64,000 bases of DNA from Schaedlerella glycyrrhizinilytica_A (GTDB lineage: Bacteria > Bacillota > Clostridia > Lachnospirales > Lachnospiraceae). Under the pieces are notes generated by a model, which saw nothing but the letters and a program-made list of their open reading frames with translations, was not told where the DNA came from and made no database searches. Position numbers and translations under genes: made by a program. Below, piece after piece: positions 8,496 to 17,989 of the stretch; position 1 is the stretch's first letter; each line of letters opens with the position of its first letter. The stretch lies in assembly GCF_042852765.1 (NCBI RefSeq), contig NZ_AP031414.1. One strand, written 5' to 3'.

Positions 8496-8768
8496 ATGTC
8501 GGAAGTGCGAAAACATATTGTATTTCATGGGCGTGTACAGGGCGTGGGATTCCGTTACACTGCAAAATATCTGGCGCAGTCGCTTGGACTGACCGGCTGG
8601 GTGGCGAATGAATGGGACGGTACGGTTTCCATGGAGATCCAAGGGCGCGAAGCGCTGATCAACAAGCTGCTGGTGGGACTGAACCATGGGCAGTTCATTA
8701 CGATCGAATGGATGGACACGAAAGAAATACCGCTTAAGGAAGAGCATGGTTTTAAAGTAAAAGGATAA
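8496..8768 (+). CDS. acyP: acylphosphatase
   Basis: A 90-aa acylphosphatase, which hydrolyses carboxyl-phosphate bonds such as those in acetyl phosphate or 1,3-bisphosphoglycerate. The signature GRVQGVGFRYTA contains the catalytic Arg, and GWVANEWDGTV contains the catalytic Asn. The single ferredoxin-like domain has the normal length. AAAAGGAG stands about 8 bases before ATG 8496. An upstream in-frame extension overlaps the TraX-like gene and is not used. Confidence 0.93.
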   Translation: MSEVRKHIVFHGRVQGVGFRYTAKYLAQSLGLTGWVANEWDGTVSMEIQGREALINKLLVGLNHGQFITIEWMDTKEIPLKEEHGFKVKG

Positions 8769-8835
8769 AAAATCCGAAATGGATTTTAAAATATAAGAAC
8801 ATAAAATATAAGAGTCAACAGGAGGAGAAGCAGAA

Positions 8836-9630
8836 ATGAAATTAGGATTTATCGGAACAGGAAATATGGCGGGAGCGATCATGGGAGGTATCATCGGTCA
8901 GGGGATCATTCCCGCATCGGAGATCATCGGATCGGATGTTTTTGCAGCGGGAAGAGAAAAAGTAAAAGAGCAGTATGGAATCCATGTGACCGCGGATAAT
9001 AAGGAAGTAGTGGAGAAAGCGGACAAATTTATCTTGTCGGTGAAGCCGCAGTTTTATGCTTCTGTGATCGAAGAAATCAAGGACGTTGTCCGGGAAGATC
9101 AGATCATCATCACGATCGCACCGGGAAAAACGCTCGAGTGGCTGGAGGAGAGATTTGGCAAACCGGTGAAGATCGTCCGTACGATGCCGAATACGCCGGC
9201 TATGGTCGGAGAGGGGATGACTGCGGTCTGCGCAAATGAAAAGGTAACCGAAGAAGAGCTTGACGAAGTGCTTACGCTGCTGGGGGCATTTGGAAAAACA
9301 GAGGTCGTTTCCGAGCATCTGATCGACGTGGTCGTATCCACAAGCGGAAGTTCTCCGGCATATGTATTTATGATGATCGAGGCGATGGCGGATGCGGCGG
9401 TCGCCGACGGGATGGCGCGCCCGCAGGCATATAAATTTGCCGCACAGGCAGTGCTTGGAAGTGCGAAAATGGTGCTGGAAACCGGAAAACATCCGGGAGA
9501 ACTGAAAGATATGGTATGTTCTCCGGGCGGAACGACGATCGAGGCGGTTCGCGTGCTGGAAGCAAAAGGATTCCGCAGCGCATTGATCGAAGCAATGAAA
9601 GCGTGTGCGGAAGTTTCGAGAAATATGTAA
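8836..9630 (+). CDS. proC: pyrroline-5-carboxylate reductase
   Basis: ProC reduces pyrroline-5-carboxylate to L-proline with NAD(P)H, the last step of proline synthesis. The N-terminal Rossmann fold starts GFIGTGNMAGAIMGG. The C-terminal dimerisation domain carries the signature near the end (DMVCSPGGTTIEAVRVLE). Length is 264 aa, as expected. AGGAGGAGAAG precedes ATG 8836. No other proline genes are adjacent. Confidence 0.95.
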   Translation: MKLGFIGTGNMAGAIMGGIIGQGIIPASEIIGSDVFAAGREKVKEQYGIHVTADNKEVVEKADKFILSVKPQFYASVIEEIKDVVREDQIIITIAPGKTLEWLEERFGKPVKIVRTMPNTPAMVGEGMTAVCANEKVTEEELDEVLTLLGAFGKTEVVSEHLIDVVVSTSGSSPAYVFMMIEAMADAAVADGMARPQAYKFAAQAVLGSAKMVLETGKHPGELKDMVCSPGGTTIEAVRVLEAKGFRSALIEAMKACAEVSRNM

Positions 9631-9672
9631 CTTTTATGAGTGAAGAGCAGAGGAAGAAAGGAGGTTTTTCTA

Positions 9673-10578
9673 ATGTATGATATTGGGATTATCGGAGGCG
9701 GAACTGCCGGACTGACTGCGGCAATTTACGGGCAGCGGGCAGGAAAAAAGACGATCGTATTTGAGGGGACGAATTTCGGCGGTCAGATCGCATCCTCTCC
9801 GGAAGTGGAAAATTATCCGGGTATCGCGAAAATCAGCGGCGCGGAATTTTCGATGAAATTGATGGAGCAGGCGGTAAATCTCGGAGCGGAGACGGTAATG
9901 GAGCAGGTGACCGGCGTGCGTGATTCAAACGGGATGAAAGTCATCGAGACGGCGGGGACGGATTATGCATGTAAGTCATTGATCCTTGCAGCGGGTGTGA
10001 CACATCGGCATCTCGGACTGGAGCGTGAAGAACAGCTTGTCGGTTCCGGAGTTTCTTATTGCGCGACTTGTGATGGAATGTTTTTCCGCGGAAGAGATGT
10101 GGCAGTGATCGGCGGCGGAAATACTGCGCTTCAGGACGCAGCATTTTTGGCAAATTATTGTAATAAAGTATATCTTGTGCATCGGCGGGATGAATTCCGC
10201 GGGGAAGCAGGACTGGTGGAAATGCTCAGAAAGCATGAGAACGTGGAGTTTGTTCTGAGTGCAGTCCCGAAAGCGATCGTCGGAGAACATATGGTGAATG
10301 GTCTGATCCTGACAAATCAGAAGACAAAAGAAGACTTTCAGCTTGATGTGAACGGCATTTTTGTGGCGATCGGACATGCGCCGAAAAATGAATTGTTTGC
10401 GGAGCTGGTGGAATTAGACGAAGCCGGATTTATTAAGGCGGGAGAAGACTGTCTGACAAAAACTCCGGGTGTGTTTGCGGCAGGTGACTGCCGTACGAAA
10501 GAAGTACGTCAGTTGACGACCGCCGCTGCGGACGGCGCGGTGGCGGCGCTTGCAGCGGTGAAATATTTACAGAAGTAG
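9673..10578 (+). CDS. trxB: thioredoxin reductase (FAD-dependent)
   Basis: A low-molecular-weight thioredoxin reductase of 301 aa. It has an FAD-binding motif GIIGGGTAGLTAAIYG at the N-terminus, a redox-active CATC (C130, C133), an NAD(P)H-binding GGGN motif just after it, and a second FAD motif FAAGDCR near the C-terminus. It reduces thioredoxin or a related thiol protein. No thioredoxin gene is adjacent. GGAGG lies about 10 bases before ATG 9673, which is preferred over the in-frame ATG 9640. A terminator follows at 10599-10626. Confidence 0.93.
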   Translation: MYDIGIIGGGTAGLTAAIYGQRAGKKTIVFEGTNFGGQIASSPEVENYPGIAKISGAEFSMKLMEQAVNLGAETVMEQVTGVRDSNGMKVIETAGTDYACKSLILAAGVTHRHLGLEREEQLVGSGVSYCATCDGMFFRGRDVAVIGGGNTALQDAAFLANYCNKVYLVHRRDEFRGEAGLVEMLRKHENVEFVLSAVPKAIVGEHMVNGLILTNQKTKEDFQLDVNGIFVAIGHAPKNELFAELVELDEAGFIKAGEDCLTKTPGVFAAGDCRTKEVRQLTTAAADGAVAALAAVKYLQK

Positions 10579-10598
10579 ATATGAATAACTGTAAAACG

Positions 10599-10626
10599 AA
10601 AGGGAGCGTTGATTGCTCCTTTTTTG
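10599..10626 (+). terminator. rho-independent terminator after trxB
   Basis: The stem AAAGGGAGC / GCTCCTTTT has loop GTTGATT and leads into a run of T residues. It closes the trxB transcript. Confidence 0.85.
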
Positions 10627-10906
10627 TTGAGGAAATTTGTATAAAATGCCCTCTTGTATCATCGGCATTCTTGTGATAAAGTAAGTTCACTCACGGAGGT
10701 TCTGTCCGTGAAAAATGCGATTCGACGGGAACGTCATCCGGGGGATTCACCCCAAGCAATCAGTAGAAAGAATAAAAACAGAAAAATAAGGGGATTCTGA
10801 CGGAGATGACTTGAAGCAAGACACAGTTTTTCGTATACTGAAAAAAAGTCTTGAGAAAATCTGAGAGGTGTCATAAGTCGGAACCGGAAGAGGCGAAAGG
10901 AGACTT
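10627..10906. other. intergenic region with hairpin and promoter
   Basis: No gene is seen. A 7-bp-arm hairpin TCACGGA/TCCGTGA lies at about 10691-10711. A promoter for the Rpn-type gene fits TTGAAG (10811-10816), 17-base spacer, TATACT (10834-10839). Confidence 0.55.
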
Positions 10907-11854
10907 ATGACAGAAAAGGCGAACAAAAAGTACAAAGACAGTGTGTTTGTAGATTTATTTTACGAGGATGAATCTGCAGAGGAAAATGAAATCGCGTTAT
11001 ATAATGCATTGCATGACGAACCATTGCCGGAGGGAACAAAGATCCGAAAAATCCGGGTGGAAAATGTGCTGTATATGAATTTTAAGAACAATATTTCTTT
11101 TGATGTGGGTGGAAAGCTAATCGTATTCGGAGAACATCAGTCTACGATCAATGAGAATATGCCGCTGCGAAATCTGCTGTATATCGGGCGGGCATACGAA
11201 CAGCTGGTGCCGGTGGAAGATCGATATAAAAAGAAGCAGGTGAAACTTCCCAAACCGGAATTTTATACCTTTTATAATGGAGAAGTGCCATGGGCGAAAG
11301 AAAAGGAACTGAGGTTGTCGGACGCTTATGAGGAATCGGGCGGAGAAGAGATGTTGGATTTAAAGGTGAAGATGATCAACATTAATCCGGATCAACACCA
11401 TGAGATTCTGGAGAAATGCCCTGTGCTTGCAGAGTACAGCCAATTTGTAGAAGTAGTCAGAAAGCACCAAAAGTCAGGAGAAGAACAGGCACTGCAAAAT
11501 GCAGTGGAGGAGTGTATCAAACGTGGAATCCTCTCAGAATATCTGCGAAAAAAAGGGAGCGAGGCGGTAAATATGCTAATAGCTGAATATGATTATGATA
11601 TGGATATTAAAGTGCAGAGGGAAGAAGCGAAAGAAGAGGGAATAGAAGAAGGGATAGAGAAAGGGATAGAACAGGGAAAAAAACTAGGCAAGCAAAATGA
11701 TATCATTGAGTTATTGGATGATATCGGTGAAGTATCGGAAGCTTTAAAAGCTAAGATCAGGAAAGAAGAGAATCGGGATATTTTGAAAAAATGGCTGAAA
11801 CTGGCGGCAAAAGCGGAGACGGTTGAAGAATTTGAGAAAAAGATAGAAAAATAA
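10907..11854 (+). CDS. Rpn family (PD-(D/E)XK) recombination-promoting nuclease / putative transposase
   Basis: A 315-aa protein resembling the Rpn/YhgA-like family, whose E. coli members are DNA endonucleases promoting RecA-independent recombination. The nuclease core is visible as SVFVDLFYED near the N-terminus and VGGKLIVFGEHQSTINENM, where E-x-Q stands for the E-x-K position. The C-terminal third is charged and repetitive (EEGIEEGIEKGIEQGKKLGK), typical of the family. AAAGGAGACTT precedes the start. It stands alone between trxB and a convergent methyltransferase gene. Families of such genes are often multicopy in Lachnospiraceae; only one is visible here. Confidence 0.8.
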   Translation: MTEKANKKYKDSVFVDLFYEDESAEENEIALYNALHDEPLPEGTKIRKIRVENVLYMNFKNNISFDVGGKLIVFGEHQSTINENMPLRNLLYIGRAYEQLVPVEDRYKKKQVKLPKPEFYTFYNGEVPWAKEKELRLSDAYEESGGEEMLDLKVKMININPDQHHEILEKCPVLAEYSQFVEVVRKHQKSGEEQALQNAVEECIKRGILSEYLRKKGSEAVNMLIAEYDYDMDIKVQREEAKEEGIEEGIEKGIEQGKKLGKQNDIIELLDDIGEVSEALKAKIRKEENRDILKKWLKLAAKAETVEEFEKKIEK

Positions 11855-11917
11855 AATGCTGCTGCGCTTGGAAAATACATCCTTGCGCAGCGACACAGCA
11901 ACTGTCTTTCAGTCGTC

Positions 11918-12778
11918 TTATTTCCGCACCCATCGTCCGGAGGCGCCGCACGGCAGTACCAGTCCGGTATTTCGTACCGGAAGTCCGATCTCCTGGGATT
12001 CAACATGTCCGTTCCAGTCTTTTAATTCTGTTGCGATCAGGTAGGTGAGCACTGCCGGGGCCAGCCCAGTCGTGTAGGAGTTTACAAGGAAGAACAGCGC
12101 ATCTTTGGACAGGATTTTCGTGCAAAGATGGATCAGCGGGTGGATCATATCTTCGATCTTCCAGATTTCTCCTTTTGGTCCGCGCCCGTAAGACGGCGGA
12201 TCCATGATGATCGCATCGTAAGTATTGCCGCGGCGGATTTCCCGTTCTACAAATTTGACACAGTCATCCACAAGCCAGCGGATCGGCGCATCTTTCAAAC
12301 CGGAAGAGACCGCGTTTTCTTTCGCCCATGTGACCATTCCTTTGGAAGCGTCCACATGAGTGACTTGTGCGCCGGCAGCTGCAGCTGCGAGTGTGGCGCC
12401 GCCTGTGTAGGCGAACAGATTCAGGACTTTGACCGGGCGGCCGGCATTTTGGATCAGGTCAGAAAACCAGTCCCAGTTTGTCGCCTGCTCCGGAAACAGT
12501 CCGGTATGTTTGAAACTGAATGGCTTCAGGTTGAAAGTCAGCGATTTATAATGAATCTGCCACTGCTGCGGGAGATCGAAAAATTCCCACTCGCCGCCGC
12601 CTTTTTTACTGCGGTGATAATGTCCGTTTTTGTGCTTCCAGCCCGGATCGTTCTTCGGGGTGTTCCAGATGACCTGAGGGTCCGGACGAACGAGCGTATA
12701 ATTTCCCCAGCGCTCTAATTTTTCACCGGAGGAACAATCTATTACTTCATAATCTTTCCATTGATCTGCAATCCACAT
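11918..12778 (-). CDS. class I SAM-dependent RNA methyltransferase (RlmI/RlmK-like)
   Basis: A 286-aa Rossmann-fold methyltransferase. It has the SAM-binding motif VLNLFAYTGGATLAAAAAGA, the acidic loop residue in VTHVDASKGM, and the DPPSYGRG motif that is typical of the RlmI/RlmKL group of 23S rRNA methyltransferases. The N-terminal PUA domain of RlmI is absent, so the RNA target cannot be named. It is monocistronic and convergent with the Rpn-type gene. Confidence 0.85.
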   Translation of the reverse strand: MWIADQWKDYEVIDCSSGEKLERWGNYTLVRPDPQVIWNTPKNDPGWKHKNGHYHRSKKGGGEWEFFDLPQQWQIHYKSLTFNLKPFSFKHTGLFPEQATNWDWFSDLIQNAGRPVKVLNLFAYTGGATLAAAAAGAQVTHVDASKGMVTWAKENAVSSGLKDAPIRWLVDDCVKFVEREIRRGNTYDAIIMDPPSYGRGPKGEIWKIEDMIHPLIHLCTKILSKDALFFLVNSYTTGLAPAVLTYLIATELKDWNGHVESQEIGLPVRNTGLVLPCGASGRWVRK

Positions 12779-13158
12779 GATTTGATCTATCCTTTCTCTT
12801 ACAAACTATTCTAATCGATTCTCTTTGTTACTTTACCAGAAATGGAGCAAATAATCTATACATTAATTCATACATCTTTAAAAATCGTTCTTTTATTTTT
12901 AAAGAATTTTTAGCGTCAGTGTGCAAAGGGCGTTTATCCCCTTGTACACTTATGCTACCGAAAGAAAATGGCGGGAAAAATCAGGCGAACAGGCAGAAGA
13001 GAAAACTAAAAAAGTCAATATAGGTTGAAAAATATAAATATTCAACCGTTTTTATGAGAATTATGAATGAATATTGATATTTGAAAAAAGCTTTGATAGA
13101 ATGTGTACAGAAAAAAGAAGGAATTCCGAAAAAAATTGTTGAAAAAGGAGAGATGGTT
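12779..13158. promoter_or_regulatory. regulatory region upstream of the sugar ABC operon
   Basis: The 380-bp AT-rich spacer has a 13-bp-arm imperfect hairpin at 12918-12950 (AGTGTGCAAAGGG / CCCCTTGTACACT). A promoter reads TTGATA (13075-13080), 16-base spacer, TAGAAT (13097-13102). No open frame looks coding apart from the extension of the downstream gene. Confidence 0.6.
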
Positions 13159-14514
13159 ATGAAAAGGAAAAAAATTGTTTGTTTACTTTTATCGGGCTTA
13201 CTGACAATGGGACTGGTAAGCGGATGCGGAAGCAGTTCATCCGATGAAGGCGGCGACGCAAAGAACGAGACAAAGACAGAAGACACGAAAAAAGACGATG
13301 CGGCAAAAGAGGAAGCTTCCGGAGACAAGATCACTCTTCGTATGGCGTGGTGGGGATCACAGACAAGACATGATGCGACAAACAAAGTGATCGAGATGTA
13401 CGAGGAACAGAATCCGAATGTAGATATCGAAGCGGAATTTTATGACTTTGACAGCTATTTTACAAAATTGGATACATTGGTAGCGGCAGAAGATCCATGG
13501 GATATTATCCAGATGGGCGGAAACTTCCCGAAATATGAAAACAGTATTGAATATCTGGACAGCTATATCGAAGATGGAACGATCGACGTCAGTGATACAA
13601 CAGATGCGTTTTTGAAAACAACACAGAATAACAATGGCGATCAGGTTGGTATTTCCGTTGGAACTAATACATATGGAATCGCTTACGACCCGGCAATGTT
13701 TGAAGAAGCCGGCGTGCCGGAACCGACGGACGACTGGACATGGGATGAGTGGAAAGATGCCTGCTTAAAGATCACAGAAGAACTTGGTGTGTACGGAAGT
13801 TCCAAGATGGACAACTTCATCGCAGGTGTGACACAGAGAGTATCTCAGGCAGAGAAAGATGCGAACTTCTTTAATATGGAGGGAACAGGACTCGCTTGGG
13901 ATGATCCGGAGCCGATCGCAGACTATTTTGCAATGATCCAGGAACTGACGGAAGCAGGAGCTTATCCGGATGCTGGAGCGATCAAGGAGATCAAAGATAT
14001 TGAAAACGACTACCTTGTAACAGGCGACGCGGCAATGACATGGGTAGCTTCCAACCAGATCAACTCCATCGTAAACGCAGCGGGAAGAGAGATCAAGGTT
14101 GCACCGGTTCCGAGAATGGAGAAAGACGGCGCTTACGGAATGATCGTACAGTCATCCCAGATGCTCTGCGTATCCAAAACTTCCGAATACAAACAGGAAG
14201 CTGCAAAATTCATCAACTACTTTGTAAACGACATCGAAGCAAATAAAGTGCTCAACGGAGAACGTGGCGTTCCGATCATGACTGAAGTTCGCGAGACGGT
14301 AAAAGCGCAGGCGGATGATTCCAGCAAGATGATCTATGACTTTGTAGACAAGATCGGTAACTTCCCTGTGGAAAACAGCAACGTGATCAGTCCGGAACCG
14401 AAGACAGAGATCGAAGACTATGACAAACTGCTGATCGAAAAAGTACAGTATGGCGAGATGACGCCGGAAGAAGCTGCAGACGATCTGCTCGAATTTGCAA
14501 AAGGAAAATTCTAA
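13159..14514 (+). CDS. carbohydrate ABC transporter substrate-binding lipoprotein
   Basis: Family 1 extracellular solute-binding protein of a CUT1-type sugar importer. The signal peptide ends in a lipobox GLVSGC, giving a lipid-anchored Cys, followed by a Ser/Asp/Lys-rich linker. The mature protein begins ITLRMAWWGSQTRHDATNKV, as in many oligosaccharide binders. Length is about 451 aa. ATG 13159 is preferred over ATG 13153 because AAAGGAG is 8-9 bases upstream. The two permease genes follow. No ATPase gene is in the cluster, so a shared MsmK-type ATPase elsewhere is likely. The sugar is unknown; the adjacent GH43 suggests xylo- or arabino-oligosaccharides. Confidence 0.92.
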   Translation: MKRKKIVCLLLSGLLTMGLVSGCGSSSSDEGGDAKNETKTEDTKKDDAAKEEASGDKITLRMAWWGSQTRHDATNKVIEMYEEQNPNVDIEAEFYDFDSYFTKLDTLVAAEDPWDIIQMGGNFPKYENSIEYLDSYIEDGTIDVSDTTDAFLKTTQNNNGDQVGISVGTNTYGIAYDPAMFEEAGVPEPTDDWTWDEWKDACLKITEELGVYGSSKMDNFIAGVTQRVSQAEKDANFFNMEGTGLAWDDPEPIADYFAMIQELTEAGAYPDAGAIKEIKDIENDYLVTGDAAMTWVASNQINSIVNAAGREIKVAPVPRMEKDGAYGMIVQSSQMLCVSKTSEYKQEAAKFINYFVNDIEANKVLNGERGVPIMTEVRETVKAQADDSSKMIYDFVDKIGNFPVENSNVISPEPKTEIEDYDKLLIEKVQYGEMTPEEAADDLLEFAKGKF

Positions 14515-14529
14515 CCAGGACATAGAAAA

Positions 14530-14573
14530 GGGCAGAAATATTTGGATTTCAGATGTTTCTGCCCGCTTCTTTT
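14530..14573 (+). terminator. stem-loop between binding-protein and permease genes
   Basis: GGGCAGAAA and TTTCTGCCC form a 9-bp stem followed by a T-rich stretch (GCTTCTTTT). In this position it probably stabilises or partly terminates the mRNA, so the binding protein is made in excess over the permeases. Confidence 0.65.
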
Positions 14574-14606
14574 ACTCTGGGCGAATCTATGAAGGATGGA
14601 AATGAT

Positions 14607-15509
14607 ATGGAAAAACAACGAAATTTCAAGAAATTTTTATACAGCAACAATACGGCGGGATATGTTTTTTCGTTGCCCTTTATTGTCGGATTCCTCGGAT
14701 TTACTTTGATTCCGATCCTTGTATCCATGTACTATTCGGTTACGGATTACAAACTGGGGCAAGAGGCAAATTTTATCGGCTTACAGAACTATCTCGATCT
14801 TTTTGCGGATGAACGTTTTATGAATTCCATGAAGGTGACGGTGATCTATGTTGTGATCTCGGTACCCGTGAAACTGGCGTTTGCCCTGCTTGTGGCATAT
14901 TTTTTGACCAAACAGAGAAGAGGCGTTACGTTCTATCGTTCTTTGTATTATGTGCCGTCTCTGATCGGAGGAAGCGTTGCGGTAGCGCTTGTCTGGAAAA
15001 CGATCTTTTCCAGAAGAGGTCTTGCAAATGCGATACTCGCCGGGCTTGGTCTGGACAAAATCTCATGGCTCGGTGATCCGAAAACGGCAATGGGAATTTT
15101 GATCGCGATGTCGGCATGGCAGTTCGGATCTTCGATGATCATTTTCGCGGCGGGATTGAAAGAGATCCCGACAACATATTACGAAGCGGCGGACATTGAC
15201 GGGGCAAATAAATTCCAGCGTTTTGTGAAGATCACACTGCCGTGTCTTTCCCCGATCATTTTGTACAACCTTGTCATGCAGACGATCTCGGCATTTATGT
15301 CATTTACGCAGGCGTTTGTCATCACACAGGGAGGACCGAACGATTCGACGAACTTCTATGCACTGTATGTCTATAATCATGCGTTCAAGTGGTCGAACAT
15401 GGGATACGCAAGCGCAATGTCATGGATCATGCTGATCATTATCAGCGCATTGACATTGATCATCTTTAAAACATCAAAATTCTGGGTATTTTCAGAATCT
15501 GACAGCTAG
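14607..15509 (+). CDS. sugar ABC transporter permease (MalF-like)
   Basis: A 300-aa inner-membrane permease of the CUT1 family with about six transmembrane helices. The EAA loop that contacts the ATPase reads YYEAADIDGANKFQRFVKITLP. It pairs with the MalG-like permease encoded 14 bases downstream. ATG 14607 has GGATGG upstream and begins the conserved cytoplasmic N-terminus; earlier in-frame starts lack a good ribosome binding site. Confidence 0.92.
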   Translation: MEKQRNFKKFLYSNNTAGYVFSLPFIVGFLGFTLIPILVSMYYSVTDYKLGQEANFIGLQNYLDLFADERFMNSMKVTVIYVVISVPVKLAFALLVAYFLTKQRRGVTFYRSLYYVPSLIGGSVAVALVWKTIFSRRGLANAILAGLGLDKISWLGDPKTAMGILIAMSAWQFGSSMIIFAAGLKEIPTTYYEAADIDGANKFQRFVKITLPCLSPIILYNLVMQTISAFMSFTQAFVITQGGPNDSTNFYALYVYNHAFKWSNMGYASAMSWIMLIIISALTLIIFKTSKFWVFSESDS

Positions 15510-15523
15510 GAGGAGAAAGCGTT

Positions 15524-16366
15524 ATGAGAACAAAACATCGTATAGAAAGTGTATTATATCATGTTCTGATCTGCGGTTTCGGGTTCATTATGATATATCC
15601 GGTATTATGGATGATCAGCGGTGCATTTAAAAACAATACGGAAATATTGAACGGCGGTCTGAGCCTGATCCCGGAGGTATGGCGTTGGGAAAACTTCGTC
15701 AACGGCTGGTCCGGTTTCGGAGGCATTTCGTTCGGGACATTCTTCAAAAATTCGCTGATCGTGGCAGGCGTTTCCACATTCGGAACCGTGATCAGTTCCG
15801 CGTGTGTTGCGTATGCATTTTCAAGGATCAAATTCAAAGGAAGCAAGATCTGGTTTACGGCAATGCTCTGTACCATGATGCTTCCGGCGCAGATCATTTT
15901 GGTGCCGCAGTATATTATTTACAATAAACTGGGATGGGTCGGAACATATCTTCCGCTGATCCTGCCGCATTTCTTTGGTCAGGCATTTTTTATCTATCAG
16001 ATGATGCAGTTTATCAAAGGAATCCCGCGGGAACTTGACGAGGCGGCGACCATTGACGGATGCAGCAGATATTCGATCTTTACAAGGATCATCCTGCCGC
16101 TTCTGAAACCGTCGATCGTGACAACGATCATCATCCAGTTCTATTGGAAGTGGGACGATTTTATGGGACCGATGATCTATCTGAACAAACCGGAGATGTA
16201 CACAGCGTCGCTGGCGATCAAACAGTTCGCAGATTCGTCTTCGACAACCGATTACGGCGCGATGTTCGCGATGTCGGCATTGTCTCTGATCCCGGTATTT
16301 TTGATCTTTTTGTTCTTCAATAAATATCTGGTTGAGGGAATCAGCAGCAGCGGACTGAAAGGATAA
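15524..16366 (+). CDS. sugar ABC transporter permease (MalG-like)
   Basis: A 280-aa second permease of the same importer. It starts with a short cytoplasmic N-terminus, an early helix IMIYPVLWMISGAF, and the characteristic FKNNTEI loop. The EAA motif reads ELDEAATIDGCSRYSIFTRI. TAGGAGGAG precedes ATG 15524. GH43 follows 39 bases after its stop, so transport and hydrolysis genes form one operon. Confidence 0.93.
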   Translation: MRTKHRIESVLYHVLICGFGFIMIYPVLWMISGAFKNNTEILNGGLSLIPEVWRWENFVNGWSGFGGISFGTFFKNSLIVAGVSTFGTVISSACVAYAFSRIKFKGSKIWFTAMLCTMMLPAQIILVPQYIIYNKLGWVGTYLPLILPHFFGQAFFIYQMMQFIKGIPRELDEAATIDGCSRYSIFTRIILPLLKPSIVTTIIIQFYWKWDDFMGPMIYLNKPEMYTASLAIKQFADSSSTTDYGAMFAMSALSLIPVFLIFLFFNKYLVEGISSSGLKG

Positions 16367-16405
16367 TAGCAGATCATGTAAGAATGACGACAAAGGAGAA
16401 TGACG

Positions 16406-17989
16406 ATGATCCAAAATCCGATTTTAAAAGGGTTCTGCCCGGACCCGAGTATTGTCCGGGCAGGGGATGCTTACTATATTGCGGTCTCGACGTTTGAGTG
16501 GTGGCCGGGAGTGAAGCTGTTTCACTCGAAAGATCTGCAGAACTGGACGCAGATCGGGGCGGCGCTTACGAGAAAAAGCCAGCTGGATATGATCGGAGAC
16601 CCGACGTCCGGCGGGGTATGGGCGCCGTGCCTGAGTTATGATAACGGGCGGTTTTATCTCGTGTTTACCGATGTGAAGACGAAAAAAGGCAGGTTTTATA
16701 ATACGCATAATTATCTGGTTTGGACAGACGACATCCGGGGGGAGTGGTCCGAACCGGTTTATTTGAACAGTATTGGATTTGATCCGTCTTTGTTCCATGA
16801 CAATGACGGAAAAAAATATCTGATCAATATGGTCAACGGGTTTAAAGGCGTGCTTGTTCAGGAGATCGATCCGCAGACATGGGAGCTGATCGGCGAACGG
16901 AAAAAAGTCTATGCGGGCTCCGGTATCGGCTGTACCGAGGGACCGCATATGTACCACATCGGAGAATGGTATTATCTTCTGACGGCGGAGGGCGGAACCG
17001 GTTATGATCACTGTGTTACGGTCGCACGATCCAGGAGCGTGTGGGGACCGTTTGAGACCGATCCGCACAATCCGCTTCTGACTTCCGAGCGAGGACGGGA
17101 TGACGCCTTGCAGAAATGCGGGCACGGAGATCTGGTGCAGACCCAGAGCGGCGAGTGGTATCTGGCACATCTGTGCGCACGACCGAAGAATGGAGACGAT
17201 CTCTGTGTGCTCGGTCGGGAAACTGCCATTCAGAAACTGGTGCTGGATGCGGACGGATGGTTCCGTTTGAAATGTGGCGGACGGTATGCCAAAAATCAGA
17301 CGGAAAGTCCGGAAGAGATCGTGCCGGGAAATGCGGAAGTAGTTCCGGCGCTTGATCGATTTGTGCCGGAGAATCTGACAGAAAACGGATGGAACCGATG
17401 GCAGAACGGTTATTGTTCCCCGAGAAGACCGCTGGGAAGCGACGCAAGCCTGACTGCGCGAAACGGGTATCTCAGGCTGATCGGAAGAGAATCTCTCAAT
17501 TCCCTGCATCGGGTGACGCTGGCGGCAAAGCGTCAGACGGCGCTTTGTATGGAAGCGTGCACGCGGATGGAATTTCATCCGGAATACGAGGAACAACTGG
17601 CTGGGCTCGCTTATATGTATGACGCGATGAATTTCTATCTGTTCGGAAAGACCGTGGATGTGGAGGGAAATCCGGTTCTGGTACTGTTAAAAAGCGACGG
17701 TGGTGTGATCACGGATGAAACGGAACCGATCCGGCTGGAGACAGACGATGCGGTGGCTTTCCGTGCGCGTACCGGTCAGGACGGAGCGAAAGTAACGTTT
17801 TCTTATCGGCAGAACGGTGTGTGGAATACGGTGAAAGAAGACTGCACGACGGAGATTTTGACAGATGAACATTGCCGCGGATTTACAGGGGCACATTTCG
17901 GAATGTATGTCCATGATATGACGGGGCTTGCCCTGCATGCGGATTTTGAATGGTTTTATCTCGGAGAACCACAGGAGGATGAAACATGA
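16406..17989 (+). CDS. glycoside hydrolase family 43 (beta-xylosidase / arabinofuranosidase type)
   Basis: A 527-aa intracellular GH43 enzyme with no signal peptide. The five-bladed propeller domain has the catalytic base region GFCPDPSIVR (D13), the pKa-modulating Asp in GFDPSLFHD and the general acid Glu in GCTEGPHMY. A C-terminal beta-sandwich of about 200 residues is typical of beta-xylosidases that act on short oligosaccharides. ATG 16406 is chosen because AAAGGAG is 8 bases upstream; ATG 16400 is too close. It overlaps the next gene by 4 bases. It probably trims xylose or arabinose from imported oligosaccharides. Confidence 0.9.
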   Translation: MIQNPILKGFCPDPSIVRAGDAYYIAVSTFEWWPGVKLFHSKDLQNWTQIGAALTRKSQLDMIGDPTSGGVWAPCLSYDNGRFYLVFTDVKTKKGRFYNTHNYLVWTDDIRGEWSEPVYLNSIGFDPSLFHDNDGKKYLINMVNGFKGVLVQEIDPQTWELIGERKKVYAGSGIGCTEGPHMYHIGEWYYLLTAEGGTGYDHCVTVARSRSVWGPFETDPHNPLLTSERGRDDALQKCGHGDLVQTQSGEWYLAHLCARPKNGDDLCVLGRETAIQKLVLDADGWFRLKCGGRYAKNQTESPEEIVPGNAEVVPALDRFVPENLTENGWNRWQNGYCSPRRPLGSDASLTARNGYLRLIGRESLNSLHRVTLAAKRQTALCMEACTRMEFHPEYEEQLAGLAYMYDAMNFYLFGKTVDVEGNPVLVLLKSDGGVITDETEPIRLETDDAVAFRARTGQDGAKVTFSYRQNGVWNTVKEDCTTEILTDEHCRGFTGAHFGMYVHDMTGLALHADFEWFYLGEPQEDET